This document shows positions 1 to 6,747 of a stretch of DNA of 14,450 nucleotides, one piece after another (position 1 is the first letter of the stretch; each line of letters starts with the position of its first letter). Source of the stretch: JBLHKE01 sp047619485. GTDB taxonomy: Bacteria > Verrucomicrobiota > Verrucomicrobiia > Verrucomicrobiales > DEV007. The stretch is from positions 1 through 14,450 of the forward strand of contig JBLHKE010000104.1 in the NCBI GenBank assembly GCA_047619485.1, written 5' to 3'. The translations under genes and the position numbers were made by a program. The notes under the pieces are model-generated. The model made no database searches, was not told the DNA's origin, and saw nothing but the letters and a program-made list of their open reading frames with translations.

Positions 1-1266
1 TCTGGTAAACGGGTTGCAGCAGGATCCGAACCTCTAGCGCAGGCCTATGCTGGCCACCAGTTCGGTGGGTTTTCCCCGCAGCTAGGCGATGGCCGCGCGC
101 TGCTGTTGGGCGAGGTGATCGACCGATCGGGCATGCGCCGCGATCTGCAGTTGAAGGGATCTGGACGCACCGCATTCTCCCGCAACGGTGATGGCAAATC
201 TGCGCTCGGTCCAGTGCTGCGCGAATACATCGTCAGCGAGGCGATGCACGCGCTCGGCGTCCCGACCACCCGCGCGCTGGCGGCGGTGGCGACTGGGGAA
301 ACGGTGTTCCGCCAGGAGGGTCAGGTGCCTGGTGGCGTGTTCACGCGCGTCGCCTCCAGCCACATCCGTGTCGGCACCTTCCAGTACTTTCTCGCACGCG
401 AAGATGTCGATGCGCTGCGCGAGCTGGCCGACTACACGATCGCCCGCCACTACCCAGACGCCGCCGGTTCTCCCGAACCGTATGTGGCTTTGTTAGAACA
501 GGCGATCACCGCGCAGGCGAAACTTATCCCACACTGGATGTCGTTAGGCTTCATCCACGGCGTGATGAACACCGACAACTGCGCGGTCTCCGGCGAGACC
601 ATCGACTACGGACCGTGCGCGTTCATGGACGCCTTCCACCCGAATTGCGTGTTCAGCTCGATCGATCGCGGCGGTCGCTACGCCTGGGGGAACCAGTCGA
701 AAATCGCCCTGTGGAACCTGACCCGCTTCGCGGAAACGCTGTTGCCGCTCATCTTGAAAGACCGCGATGAAGCGACGGCCAAAGCGGAGGCATCACTCGG
801 GACTTATCCCAGTTTATTCGAGGAAGAATACATGCAACGATTCCGCGCAAAATTCGGGCTCGGGGAGGAGTCCCCAGTCGAGATCATCAAAGACGGCCTC
901 GATCTGCTGGCGGAGCACGAAGTCGATTTCACCCTGTTTTTTAGGCGCTTAACGGCCGGCGACCGCTCCAAGCTGGCGGCATGTTTCAAAGATCCAACGC
1001 CTTTCGACCGCTGGTATCAGTCGTGGGAAGAGGCGACCAAGTCCGCGCCTGACACCACCGCGATGCGTGCCGCCAACCCGATTCTCATCCCGCGCAACCA
1101 CCGCGTCGAGCAAGCGATCCAAGCCGCCTACGCCGGCGACGACACGCCCTTCCACCGGATGGTCGAAGCACTGGCTGCGCCATTCGAAGAACGCCCCGAG
1201 TTCGCCGAATACGAACTCGCGCCAGAGCCCGAAGAGGTGGTGCAGCAGACCTTCTGTGGGACGTAG
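1..1266 (+). CDS. selO: Protein adenylyltransferase SelO (YdiU/UPF0061 family), 5' end missing
   Basis: SelO is a pseudokinase-fold enzyme that transfers AMP from ATP to Ser/Thr/Tyr hydroxyls of target proteins; in studied bacteria it is linked to the oxidative-stress response. The frame is open from base 1, so the start lies outside the window. 421 residues are visible against a usual bacterial length near 480-500. The first 35 residues carry the family signature YAGHQFGGFSPQLGDGR. Next come the KGSGRTAFSR nucleotide-binding segment, the helix with LREYIVSEAMH, then HGVMNTDN with the catalytic Asp and metal-binding Asn, and ten residues beyond that Asp the second metal ligand in IDYGP. NPILIPRNHR lies near the C-terminus. 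The protein ends FCGT, with Cys third from the end, the position I recall for selenocysteine in animal SelO. It converges on msrB with 20 nt between stop codons. The family assignment is secure; the substrates are unknown. Confidence 0.96.
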   Translation, partial: SGKRVAAGSEPLAQAYAGHQFGGFSPQLGDGRALLLGEVIDRSGMRRDLQLKGSGRTAFSRNGDGKSALGPVLREYIVSEAMHALGVPTTRALAAVATGETVFRQEGQVPGGVFTRVASSHIRVGTFQYFLAREDVDALRELADYTIARHYPDAAGSPEPYVALLEQAITAQAKLIPHWMSLGFIHGVMNTDNCAVSGETIDYGPCAFMDAFHPNCVFSSIDRGGRYAWGNQSKIALWNLTRFAETLLPLILKDRDEATAKAEASLGTYPSLFEEEYMQRFRAKFGLGEESPVEIIKDGLDLLAEHEVDFTLFFRRLTAGDRSKLAACFKDPTPFDRWYQSWEEATKSAPDTTAMRAANPILIPRNHRVEQAIQAAYAGDDTPFHRMVEALAAPFEERPEFAEYELAPEPEEVVQQTFCGT

Positions 1267-1290
1267 CTAATTCCGCCTGAAACTTGCTAC
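1263..1290. repeat. Short GTAGC...GCTAC inverted-end segment joining two stop codons
   Basis: The 28 bases between selO and msrB begin GTAGC and end GCTAC. The TAG stop of each gene lies inside one of these ends. The left half (1263-1287) resembles the arm of the 89-bp repeat at 12416-12504, with about 20 of 25 positions matching if one gap is allowed. It may be a degenerate copy, but an element this short could be chance. Confidence 0.3.
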
Positions 1291-1745
1291 TCTTCTTCGT
1301 TAGTTTCCAGCTTCACCATCGAAAGCGCATTGATGCAGTAGCGCAAGCCGCTCGGTTCAGGCCCATCTGGGAACACATGACCGAGGTGTGATTCGCAGGA
1401 GTTGCAGGTCACTTCGATGCGTTGCATCCCATGGGCTCCGTCGCTCGTGTAGGCAATTGCATTCTCCTTCGCCGCTTGTGAAAACGATGGCCAGCCGGTG
1501 CCACTATCGAATTTGCCAGAGGAATCAAACAGCAGGGTATCGCAGCAGACACAGGCGTAGTTGCCGGGCTCGAATAGCTCGCAGATCTCTGAGCTGAACG
1601 GTCTCTCGGTGCCCTTCAAGCGAGTGATTTCGAACTGCTCTGGTGTCAGTTGCGCACGCCACTCGTCCTCGGTTTTCTCGACCGTACGGTCGGGCTCGAG
1701 GTTGCCTTCATTGGCGTAGTTCAGGACATCTTTCCATTGGATCAT
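1287..1745 (-). CDS. msrB: Peptide-methionine (R)-S-oxide reductase MsrB
   Basis: MsrB reduces the R epimer of methionine sulfoxide in proteins, with electrons normally from thioredoxin. The 152-residue form starting MIQWKDVLNY has the whole domain. Two zinc-binding CxxC pairs are present (Cys65/Cys68 and Cys114/Cys117), as are the substrate-loop motif GTGWPSF at 82-88 and the catalytic RYCIN motif with Cys137. The frame stays open upstream to about 1904, but that extension runs through a dispersed repeat (1810-1852) and has no MsrB-like sequence, so I chose the ATG at 1745. No clear ribosome binding site or signal peptide is seen, so the enzyme is probably cytoplasmic. It is convergent with selO. 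It is the free-standing MsrB type, not fused to MsrA. Confidence 0.95.
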   Translation of the reverse strand: MIQWKDVLNYANEGNLEPDRTVEKTEDEWRAQLTPEQFEITRLKGTERPFSSEICELFEPGNYACVCCDTLLFDSSGKFDSGTGWPSFSQAAKENAIAYTSDGAHGMQRIEVTCNSCESHLGHVFPDGPEPSGLRYCINALSMVKLETNEEE

Positions 1746-1809
1746 ATCATTCAATACGCCAGCGGGGCACGAATCGCCATGGTTGAAATCGGGCGAGGCA
1801 CAGATGCGA

Positions 1810-1852
1810 GTAGCTGAACTCGCCACAGTTTGGACGAACCTTCCACGGCTCC
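1810..1852 (+). repeat. Solo arm of the GTAGCTGAAYTC repeat family
   Basis: This stretch starts GTAGCTGAACTCGCC and matches the right arm of the 89-bp element at 12416-12504 (read in reverse complement): 22 of the first 24 positions agree. A weaker match then continues and ends in a shared CCACGGCT. No opposing arm is visible here. It lies between msrB and a truncated coding remnant. Confidence 0.7.
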
Positions 1853-1883
1853 GAAGATCTCTAGGGCGCTCGGCCAAATTCTG

Positions 1884-1985
1884 GTTCAAAAAGACATCCT
1901 GCACCTGCTGTGGGGCGCGAATTTCTCGCTCGGCATCCAGGAACGGGTGATCGGCCTGAGCCGCGAGGACCCAGAGCTACCCTAA
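1884..1985 (+). pseudogene. C-terminal remnant of an unidentified protein
   Basis: Reading from about 1884 to a TAA at 1983-1985 gives 33 residues ending GLSREDPELP. From about 1893 almost every codon ends in G or C, as in the real genes of this window, and the composition looks like protein (DILHLLWGANFSLGIQERV). There is no usable start: the frame meets a TGA at 1815, inside the repeat copy at 1810-1852. It therefore looks like the tail of a gene whose front was lost, possibly by recombination at the repeat. I do not recognise the family, and it does not resemble the DUF1592/DUF1585 ends that often precede DUF1552 genes. It could also be chance non-coding sequence. Confidence 0.35.
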
Positions 1986-2031
1986 TTTCCCTGTGCAAGT
2001 CGTACCTCCGGCGCTTAGAATCGTCTACGTG

Positions 2032-3306
2032 ATGAAGATGAAGCCACTCGACCGACGAACCTTTCTGCGCGGCACTGGTGTCGCGCTCGGCCTGCCCTTA
2101 CTCGAGAGCATGTTGCCGACGTCGCTGCGTGCGGCTGCCGCCGAGAAGTCTCCGGACGTACGGCGCATGCTGGCGATCTGTGCGCCGCTGGGGATCCACA
2201 CTCCGTATCTTTTCCCACAGCAAACCGGGCGCGACTACCAACCGACGCGCTATCTCGAACCGTTGCAGCCACTGCGCGACAAGTTCTCCATCCTCTCTGG
2301 CCTGCGCCACCCGGACGTGGACGGCGGGCACTCGGCTGAGGAGAGTTTCCTCACTGGCGCCACGCACCCGGGGCAACCGAGTTTCCGCAACTCCATCTCG
2401 GTCGACCAGTTCGCGGCCGAACGCATCGGCCACCTGACACGCGTGCCATCGCTGTCGCTCTCGGCCAACGGCACCGGCTTGTCCTACACCCGCTCCGGCG
2501 TGCGTATCCCCTCGGAGACGAAGCCATCACGCCTGTTCGCGAAACTCTTCCTCGAGGGATCCGAGTCCGAGAAGGCCGCTCAGATGCGCCGCATCCAGGA
2601 CGGCCAGAGCATCATGGACTTGGTGCGCGACCAGACCAGCGGAGTGACGCGCAAGCTCGGCCGTGAGGACAACCAGACGCTCGATCAGTACCTCACCAGT
2701 GTGCGCGAACTCGAGAAGAGGCTGGTGATGCAGGAGAAGTGGGCAAAATTGCCCAAGCCAGAAGTCGAGGAGAAGCAGCCCGACGACATCGAGGACCGCG
2801 CCGATTTCGTCGGCCGCATGCAGCTCATGTATGACCTGATTTTCCTAGCGCTGCGCACCGACTCGACCCGCTTAATCACCTTCTGTGGTGCCGGTGGCAA
2901 CTACGTGCCGACGCTCGAGGGGGTCGACGAGGACTGGCACAACCTCAGCCACCATGGCAAGGATCCGGAGAAGATCGAGAAGCTCGCGATGATCGAACTC
3001 GAGGAGATGAAGCTACTCGCCGAGTTCTTGCAGAAGCTCGACGAGGTGAAGGAAGGCGACCACAGCTTGCTCGATCAGACAGCTATTTTCTCCGGCTCGA
3101 ACCTCGGCAACGCTTCGAGCCACGATAACAAGAACCTCCCAGTGATCGCTGCTGGCGGCCGCTTCAACCACGGCCAACACCTAGCCTTCGAAGCGGAGAA
3201 AGCGCCACCGCTGTGCAACCTGTTCGTCTCCTACCTGCAACACCTCGGCGTGGAGGCAGGCGAGTTTGCCTCCGGGGATGGCACGATGCCGGGCTTGGCG
3301 GTGTGA
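2032..3306 (+). CDS. DUF1552 domain-containing protein with Tat signal
   Basis: DUF1552 proteins are abundant in Planctomycetes and Verrucomicrobia. They are related to the DUF1501/alkaline phosphatase-like superfamily, and their biochemical role is not established. The 424-residue product begins with a twin-arginine signal (RRTFLRG around residues 8-14, then a hydrophobic stretch and an Ala-rich cleavage region), so it should be exported folded. Family features follow in order: PLGIHTPYLFP, LSGLRHPDVDGGHS with EESFLTGATHPG soon after, and SYTRSGVRIPSETKPSRLF. Later segments include DSTRLITFCGAGG, DWHNLSHHG and IFSGSNLGNASSHDNKNLPV. An upstream GTG at 1993 is possible, but it would put 13 extra residues before the Tat motif, so ATG 2032 is preferred (ATG 2038 is equally usable). 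The usual companion gene, a DUF1592 cytochrome-like protein, is not found upstream. Confidence 0.9.
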   Translation: MKMKPLDRRTFLRGTGVALGLPLLESMLPTSLRAAAAEKSPDVRRMLAICAPLGIHTPYLFPQQTGRDYQPTRYLEPLQPLRDKFSILSGLRHPDVDGGHSAEESFLTGATHPGQPSFRNSISVDQFAAERIGHLTRVPSLSLSANGTGLSYTRSGVRIPSETKPSRLFAKLFLEGSESEKAAQMRRIQDGQSIMDLVRDQTSGVTRKLGREDNQTLDQYLTSVRELEKRLVMQEKWAKLPKPEVEEKQPDDIEDRADFVGRMQLMYDLIFLALRTDSTRLITFCGAGGNYVPTLEGVDEDWHNLSHHGKDPEKIEKLAMIELEEMKLLAEFLQKLDEVKEGDHSLLDQTAIFSGSNLGNASSHDNKNLPVIAAGGRFNHGQHLAFEAEKAPPLCNLFVSYLQHLGVEAGEFASGDGTMPGLAV

Positions 3307-3412
3307 GGGGAACCGCTTCCCGTTCCGACCTACGCCAAACAACGTTCGCTAACCAGTCCGGCGCTCACGGAACGAGAAGCCATTCTTTTACGGTGGCTGT
3401 GCCGCTCCTTGA

Positions 3413-3443
3413 AAAGAATCTGCGGTTAAAATTCCGGTGCCTA
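3413..3443 (-). repeat. Truncated TTTAACCGCAGAT-type repeat overlapping a stop codon
   Basis: Read in the direction of the PLD-like gene, its TAG stop is followed by GCACCGGAATTTTAACCGCA and GATT. The same string, with one substitution and one gap, follows the stop of the MBL-fold gene at 6057. Only one repeat unit is present here. I recall this unit as a dispersed repeat in many bacterial genomes. Confidence 0.6.
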
Positions 3444-3965
3444 AACGATCGGGTCGGGGCACACGTCACGCCGTCCACAGCCGATGCAGTGGTTGCCGAG
3501 GTAGAGTTCGTCGAGTTCCTCCATTAGCTCGCGGATCATGCCGCGATCATCGGTCAGCACGCCAGCTTCGAAGTTGCGCCGCTTCGGCGATTTGGCACCG
3601 ATCCCGGCACCGGTAAGGTTCGCCGACCCGATGTAGGCCATGCGACCGTCGACGATGAACAGCTTCATGTGCATGCGCGGGCAGAGGATGCGCTCGAAGC
3701 GTTCGTTCTCCACTAGCTCGGGGAACTTGTCGAAGTCGCGCCGGAACCGCGGTCCGGGCTCTTTCGCGTGGATCAGACGCACGTCTACACCAGAGGCCAC
3801 CAAGTCGGACAGCACTTTCAGGAATGGGACGTAGCGCTTCCCCGCGCCTTTGACATGGACGTCCTTGATGTCCGCGGTGGCAATCCACAGGAACTTCTGC
3901 GCCTCAGGGATGACGCCAGCGATCACGCGCTCGTAGTGCGCCTCGTTCAGTATGAGCTCGTGCAT
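3441..3965 (-). CDS. Single-HKD phospholipase D-like protein with C-terminal Cys cluster
   Basis: PLD-superfamily enzymes cleave phosphodiester bonds through a covalent phosphohistidine and work as pairs of HKD motifs. This 174-residue protein has one complete HKD motif: His99, Lys101, Asp106, then GSAN at 113-116. It would have to dimerise, as small PLD-like nucleases do. The N-terminal half contains FLWIATADIKDVHV, a strand region typical of the fold. The tail holds Cys160, Cys163 and Cys169 (HCIGCGRRDVCP), a C-x2-C-x5-C arrangement that could bind metal or be redox-active. There is no signal peptide. A GTG at 4013 would add 16 residues read through sequence resembling a common dispersed repeat (CACTGAGCTTGTCGA), so ATG 3965 is preferred. 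Substrate (nucleic acid or lipid) cannot be told from sequence. It is divergent from leuA and convergent with the DUF1552 gene. Confidence 0.85.
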   Translation of the reverse strand: MHELILNEAHYERVIAGVIPEAQKFLWIATADIKDVHVKGAGKRYVPFLKVLSDLVASGVDVRLIHAKEPGPRFRRDFDKFPELVENERFERILCPRMHMKLFIVDGRMAYIGSANLTGAGIGAKSPKRRNFEAGVLTDDRGMIRELMEELDELYLGNHCIGCGRRDVCPDPIV

Positions 3966-4197
3966 CGCTAAAAAATTCTCGACAAGCTCAGTGTGAGAGC
4001 TAGATTTACGCACGTTAACGTATGCCCTACGCTTCGGACAGCCTCAATCTCAGCCTCCTCTTCCAGGATCTCCTCCTGCTAGGGTTGGCTTCCCGTTAAC
4101 TTTTTTCCTTTCCTACTCCCTGTCCCGTGGCACAAGCAATCCTGCTTGAAGCCCAAAGAGCATCCGCCCATCACAGCGCGCGATCACCTCGCCCACT

Positions 4198-4225
4198 TTT
4201 TACCTTTCACCTTCTACCTTTTACT
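4198..4225 (+). repeat. Four tandem 7-bp units just before leuA
   Basis: TTTTACC, TTTCACC, TTCTACC and TTTTACT follow one another without a gap and end 8 bases before the leuA ATG. They occupy the place where a Shine-Dalgarno sequence would be, and the stretch is almost free of G, so leuA appears to start without a classic ribosome binding site. Confidence 0.75.
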
Positions 4226-4233
4226 TCAAGACC

Positions 4234-5757
4234 ATGTCCGAAAAGATCATCATCTTCGATACCACCTTACGCGACGGCGAACAGACGCCTGGCGCCTCGA
4301 TGACCATCCGCGAGAAACTCGACGTCGCGCGCCAGCTCGAGCGACTCGGCGTCGACGTCATCGAGGCCGGCTTCCCCGTCATCAGTGATGGCGATTTCGA
4401 GGCCGTCCACACTATTGCCGGCGAACTGCAAAAACCGATCATCGCCGGGCTCGCGCGCTGCGTCGAAAAAGACATTGTCGCCGCTGGTAAAGCGGTCGAG
4501 CCAGCTGGCAAACGTGCCCGCATCCATGTCTTCCTCGCTACCTCAAAAATCCACCGCGAGCACAAATTGCGCAAGGCGAGTGACGAGATCCTGCGCATCG
4601 CAGTCGAGAACGTCCAGCTCGCCAAGGCGCTGTGCGACGACATCGAGTTCTCCCCGGAGGACGCTAGCCGCACCGAACCCGAGTTCCTCGCCGAGGTCAC
4701 CCAGGCCGTCATCGAGGCCGGAGCGACCACCGTCAACATCCCCGACACCGTCGGCTACGCGGTGCCTGAGGAGTATGCCAAGCTGATCGCGCACCTCTAC
4801 GCCAATGTCCCCAACATCAACGATGCGGTCATCAGCGTCCACTGCCACAACGACCTTGGCCTCGCGGTGGCCAACTCGCTCGCCGCAGTCAAAGAAGGCG
4901 CACGCCAGATCGAGTGCACTATCAACGGCCTCGGCGAGCGCGCTGGCAACGCCTCGCTCGAGGAGATCGTCATGGCGATGAAGACACGCGCCGATTTCTT
5001 TGCGGACTTCGAGCTCGGCATCAACACCCCAGAAATAATCCCTACCTCGCGCCTCGTCAGCCAGGCCACCGGCTACCTCGTGCAGCGCAACAAGGCGATC
5101 GTCGGCGCCAACGCGTTCGCGCACAGTTCCGGCATCCACCAGGACGGCATGATCAAGAATGCCAACACCTACGAGATCATGACCCCCGAGTCGGTCGGCC
5201 GCGGCGCCACCGATCTTTCCCTCACCAAGCACAGCGGACGTAACGCGTTGATGACGAAGGTGAGGCAGCTTGGATACGAATTGAAAGACGACGAGGCCGC
5301 ACGCCTGTTCGAACTCTTCAAAGAGCTTGGCGACCGCAAGAAATCGATCCTCGAGCAGGACGTGCGCGAGTTAGTCGATGAGGCGACCCAGGAGCCAGAG
5401 CACCCGTGGAAACTGATCAACTTCGCCACCAACGCCGGCAGCGACGCCGATCAAGTGGCGGTGCTCAAGCTGCAGCACGCCGACCAGGATAAGCCGAAGA
5501 AGATCTCCGCCATCGGCGACGGTCCGGTGGATGCGGTGTTCAAATGCGTGCAGAAGATCACCGGCGTCAACGCGACACTCAACAACTTTGACGTCCGCGC
5601 CGTCACCGGCGGCAAGGACGCTGTCGGAAAGTGCTTCCTCGAGATCAAAGACGAGGACGGTAACCTCATCAAAGGCCGCGGCGTCAGCACCGATATCGTC
5701 GAGGCTAGCGTGCGCGCCTACCTGAATGCCATCAACCGTCTCGTGCAGAGGAAGTAG
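4234..5757 (+). CDS. leuA: 2-isopropylmalate synthase LeuA
   Basis: LeuA condenses acetyl-CoA with 2-oxoisovalerate to give 2-isopropylmalate, the first committed step of leucine synthesis, in the cytoplasm. The 507-residue length is normal for the bacterial enzyme. The HMGL-like TIM barrel opens with DTTLRDGEQTPGASM (residues 9-23, metal ligand in the RDGEQ segment). It continues with FSPEDASR (139-146), the metal-binding HCHND (203-207) and NGLGERAGNA (231-240). The linker signature SSGIHQDGMIKN follows. From about residue 385 to the end lies the LeuA dimer (allosteric) domain, in which leucine normally gives feedback inhibition. ATG 4234 immediately precedes the conserved N-terminus. No leu operon partners (leuB, leuC, leuD) flank it, and no T-box or leader peptide was recognised in the 268-base upstream region. 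It is followed by repeats and a convergent MBL-fold gene. Confidence 0.97.
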   Translation: MSEKIIIFDTTLRDGEQTPGASMTIREKLDVARQLERLGVDVIEAGFPVISDGDFEAVHTIAGELQKPIIAGLARCVEKDIVAAGKAVEPAGKRARIHVFLATSKIHREHKLRKASDEILRIAVENVQLAKALCDDIEFSPEDASRTEPEFLAEVTQAVIEAGATTVNIPDTVGYAVPEEYAKLIAHLYANVPNINDAVISVHCHNDLGLAVANSLAAVKEGARQIECTINGLGERAGNASLEEIVMAMKTRADFFADFELGINTPEIIPTSRLVSQATGYLVQRNKAIVGANAFAHSSGIHQDGMIKNANTYEIMTPESVGRGATDLSLTKHSGRNALMTKVRQLGYELKDDEAARLFELFKELGDRKKSILEQDVRELVDEATQEPEHPWKLINFATNAGSDADQVAVLKLQHADQDKPKKISAIGDGPVDAVFKCVQKITGVNATLNNFDVRAVTGGKDAVGKCFLEIKDEDGNLIKGRGVSTDIVEASVRAYLNAINRLVQRK

Positions 5758-5795
5758 CGGCCGATGTGCCTCCAATTTTTGGCAGAATCAGCTAC
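5754..5795. repeat. GTAGC...GCTAC segment at the leuA stop
   Basis: Starting inside the leuA stop codon, 42 bases run from GTAGC to GCTAC. The right side (5772-5795, reverse complement) reads GTAGCTGATTCTGCC and then ends in TTGG, matching the arm of the 12416-12504 element at roughly 18 of 24 positions. It may be a decayed member of that family. Confidence 0.35.
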
Positions 5796-5821
5796 GGCCA
5801 GAGCTTGAGGTGACGTGAAGG

Positions 5822-5984
5822 AGCATGGAGTTGCACTCTGTGGGATGCAACTCTGTCTCCACGGTGCGCTCGATTACGGTGACCCCAGAAAGCATAAATC
5901 AGAGGTGATGGAGAAAAAATGAGCCCGAAGGATTGAGAGGGTCGTCGTCACTCAGATGCATTCCACGAAGTGCAACTCCATGCT
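5822..5984. repeat. 163-bp MITE-like element with 27-bp terminal inverted repeats
   Basis: The left end (5822-5848) and the reverse complement of the right end (5958-5984) agree at 24 of 27 positions; both start AGCATGGAGTTGCACT. The left end also forms its own hairpin: GAGTTGCA (5828-5835) pairs exactly with TGCAACTC (5846-5853) around a 10-base loop. No open reading frame of note lies inside, so it is non-autonomous if mobile. It fills most of the 297-base gap between leuA and the MBL-fold gene. No target-site duplication was clear by eye. Confidence 0.7.
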
Positions 5985-6009
5985 ACCCTTCCGCTACGCT
6001 GTTCCCAAA

Positions 6010-6057
6010 AAAATCTGTGTTTATCTACGCCAATCTGCGGTTAAAATGCAGTGCCTA
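6010..6057 (-). repeat. TTTAACCGCAGAT...ACACAGATTTTTTT repeat at a stop codon
   Basis: In the direction of the MBL-fold gene, the TAG stop is followed by GCACTGCATTTTAACCGCAG and then by ATTGGCGTAGAT and AAACACAGATTTTTTT. This is a chain of about 10-bp units ending in AGAT, finishing in a run of seven T. It belongs to a type I recall as dispersed in many bacteria. The T run could help end transcription, but no hairpin precedes it. Confidence 0.65.
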
Positions 6058-6747
6058 GCCCTGCGCCATTCTCCGCAACCGTCGCAGATGCACTTGCGCC
6101 ACTGCTCGGTCGCAGTGCGCTGGCAGGACGCCGTCGATCTCCAAGTCCAAAGCCGCGCGCACGCTGGTTGGGATCTTCTCTGGCAACGAGTTGAGGATGG
6201 CTGGCGGCAGGTGGGTCGACCACCAGAAGCTCGCGAACAAATCCCCACTGAACAACCAGCGTCGCTCTGCGCAATACAGCCCGCAGTGACCGATCGTGTG
6301 TCCTGGCAACGCGATCACTTCCATCCCGCCTAGCCAATCATGGAACACGTGGCCTGGCGCAAACCAATCGACCTCGTCCTCGGGCGGCACCTGGTAACCG
6401 AACACCCGCCTCCCAGCCGACTCCAGCCAGCCGCAGACTTTCGCCGCGCCGCTGTACTGATATTCTCCGGCGACGTGTGGCTTATCCAACTCGGGCGCCG
6501 CCACCCACGCGCCGAACTCGCGGGCGAATCGAAAGGCGTTGAAAGTGTGATCGAGATGCCCGTGCGTGAGGATGATCCCGCGGATGCGGCAGCGGTCCCA
6601 TCCCACCATCTTCAACGCCCGACCGAGCGCCGCTGATGCACCCAGGAACCCGCTGTCGATCAACACCAACTCGTCGCCACGCCGTAGCGCGTAGATGCAG
6701 ACGCCGTGTGCGTGGATTTGCAGGACGTCTGGAGCGAGCAATCGCAT
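6055..6747 (-). CDS. MBL-fold metallo-hydrolase (glyoxalase II-like)
   Basis: This is a metallo-beta-lactamase-fold hydrolase with a two-metal site. In the 230-residue form starting MRLLAPDVLQ, the ligands are all present: THGHLDH at 61-67, His150 in PGHTIGH, Asp169 in SGDLF and His211 in PAHCD. The N-terminal strand segment DELVLIDSG (25-33) is typical of the family. Proteins of this size and motif set include glyoxalase II-type thioesterases, lactonases and others, so the substrate is open. The reading frame continues upstream to a TTG at 6798, but ATG 6747 is preceded by a purine-rich GAGAAG and fits the domain boundary. No signal peptide is seen. It is divergent from the small membrane protein gene at 6980 and convergent with leuA. 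The stop codon lies at the edge of a dispersed repeat. Confidence 0.88.
   Translation of the reverse strand: MRLLAPDVLQIHAHGVCIYALRRGDELVLIDSGFLGASAALGRALKMVGWDRCRIRGIILTHGHLDHTFNAFRFAREFGAWVAAPELDKPHVAGEYQYSGAAKVCGWLESAGRRVFGYQVPPEDEVDWFAPGHVFHDWLGGMEVIALPGHTIGHCGLYCAERRWLFSGDLFASFWWSTHLPPAILNSLPEKIPTSVRAALDLEIDGVLPAHCDRAVAQVHLRRLRRMAQG

Noticed and set aside
1746..1904. N-terminal extension of msrB on the minus strand
   Set aside because: The extension lacks family similarity and passes through the repeat arm at 1810-1852; the 152-residue form holds the full domain.
3966..4013. GTG start adding 16 residues to the PLD-like protein
   Set aside because: The added part reads through a string resembling a common dispersed repeat and has no strong ribosome binding site.
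4020..4197. T-box, leucine leader or riboswitch before leuA
   Set aside because: No leucine-rich short ORF, terminator hairpin or T-box motif could be seen in the leader.
4543..5232. Long minus-strand open frame opposite leuA
   Set aside because: It is an antisense shadow of a clear enzyme gene with Asp/Val/Gly-rich low-quality composition.
5956..6333. Plus-strand frame starting in the 163-bp element
   Set aside because: It runs antisense through the MBL-fold gene and starts inside a repeat; composition is not protein-like.
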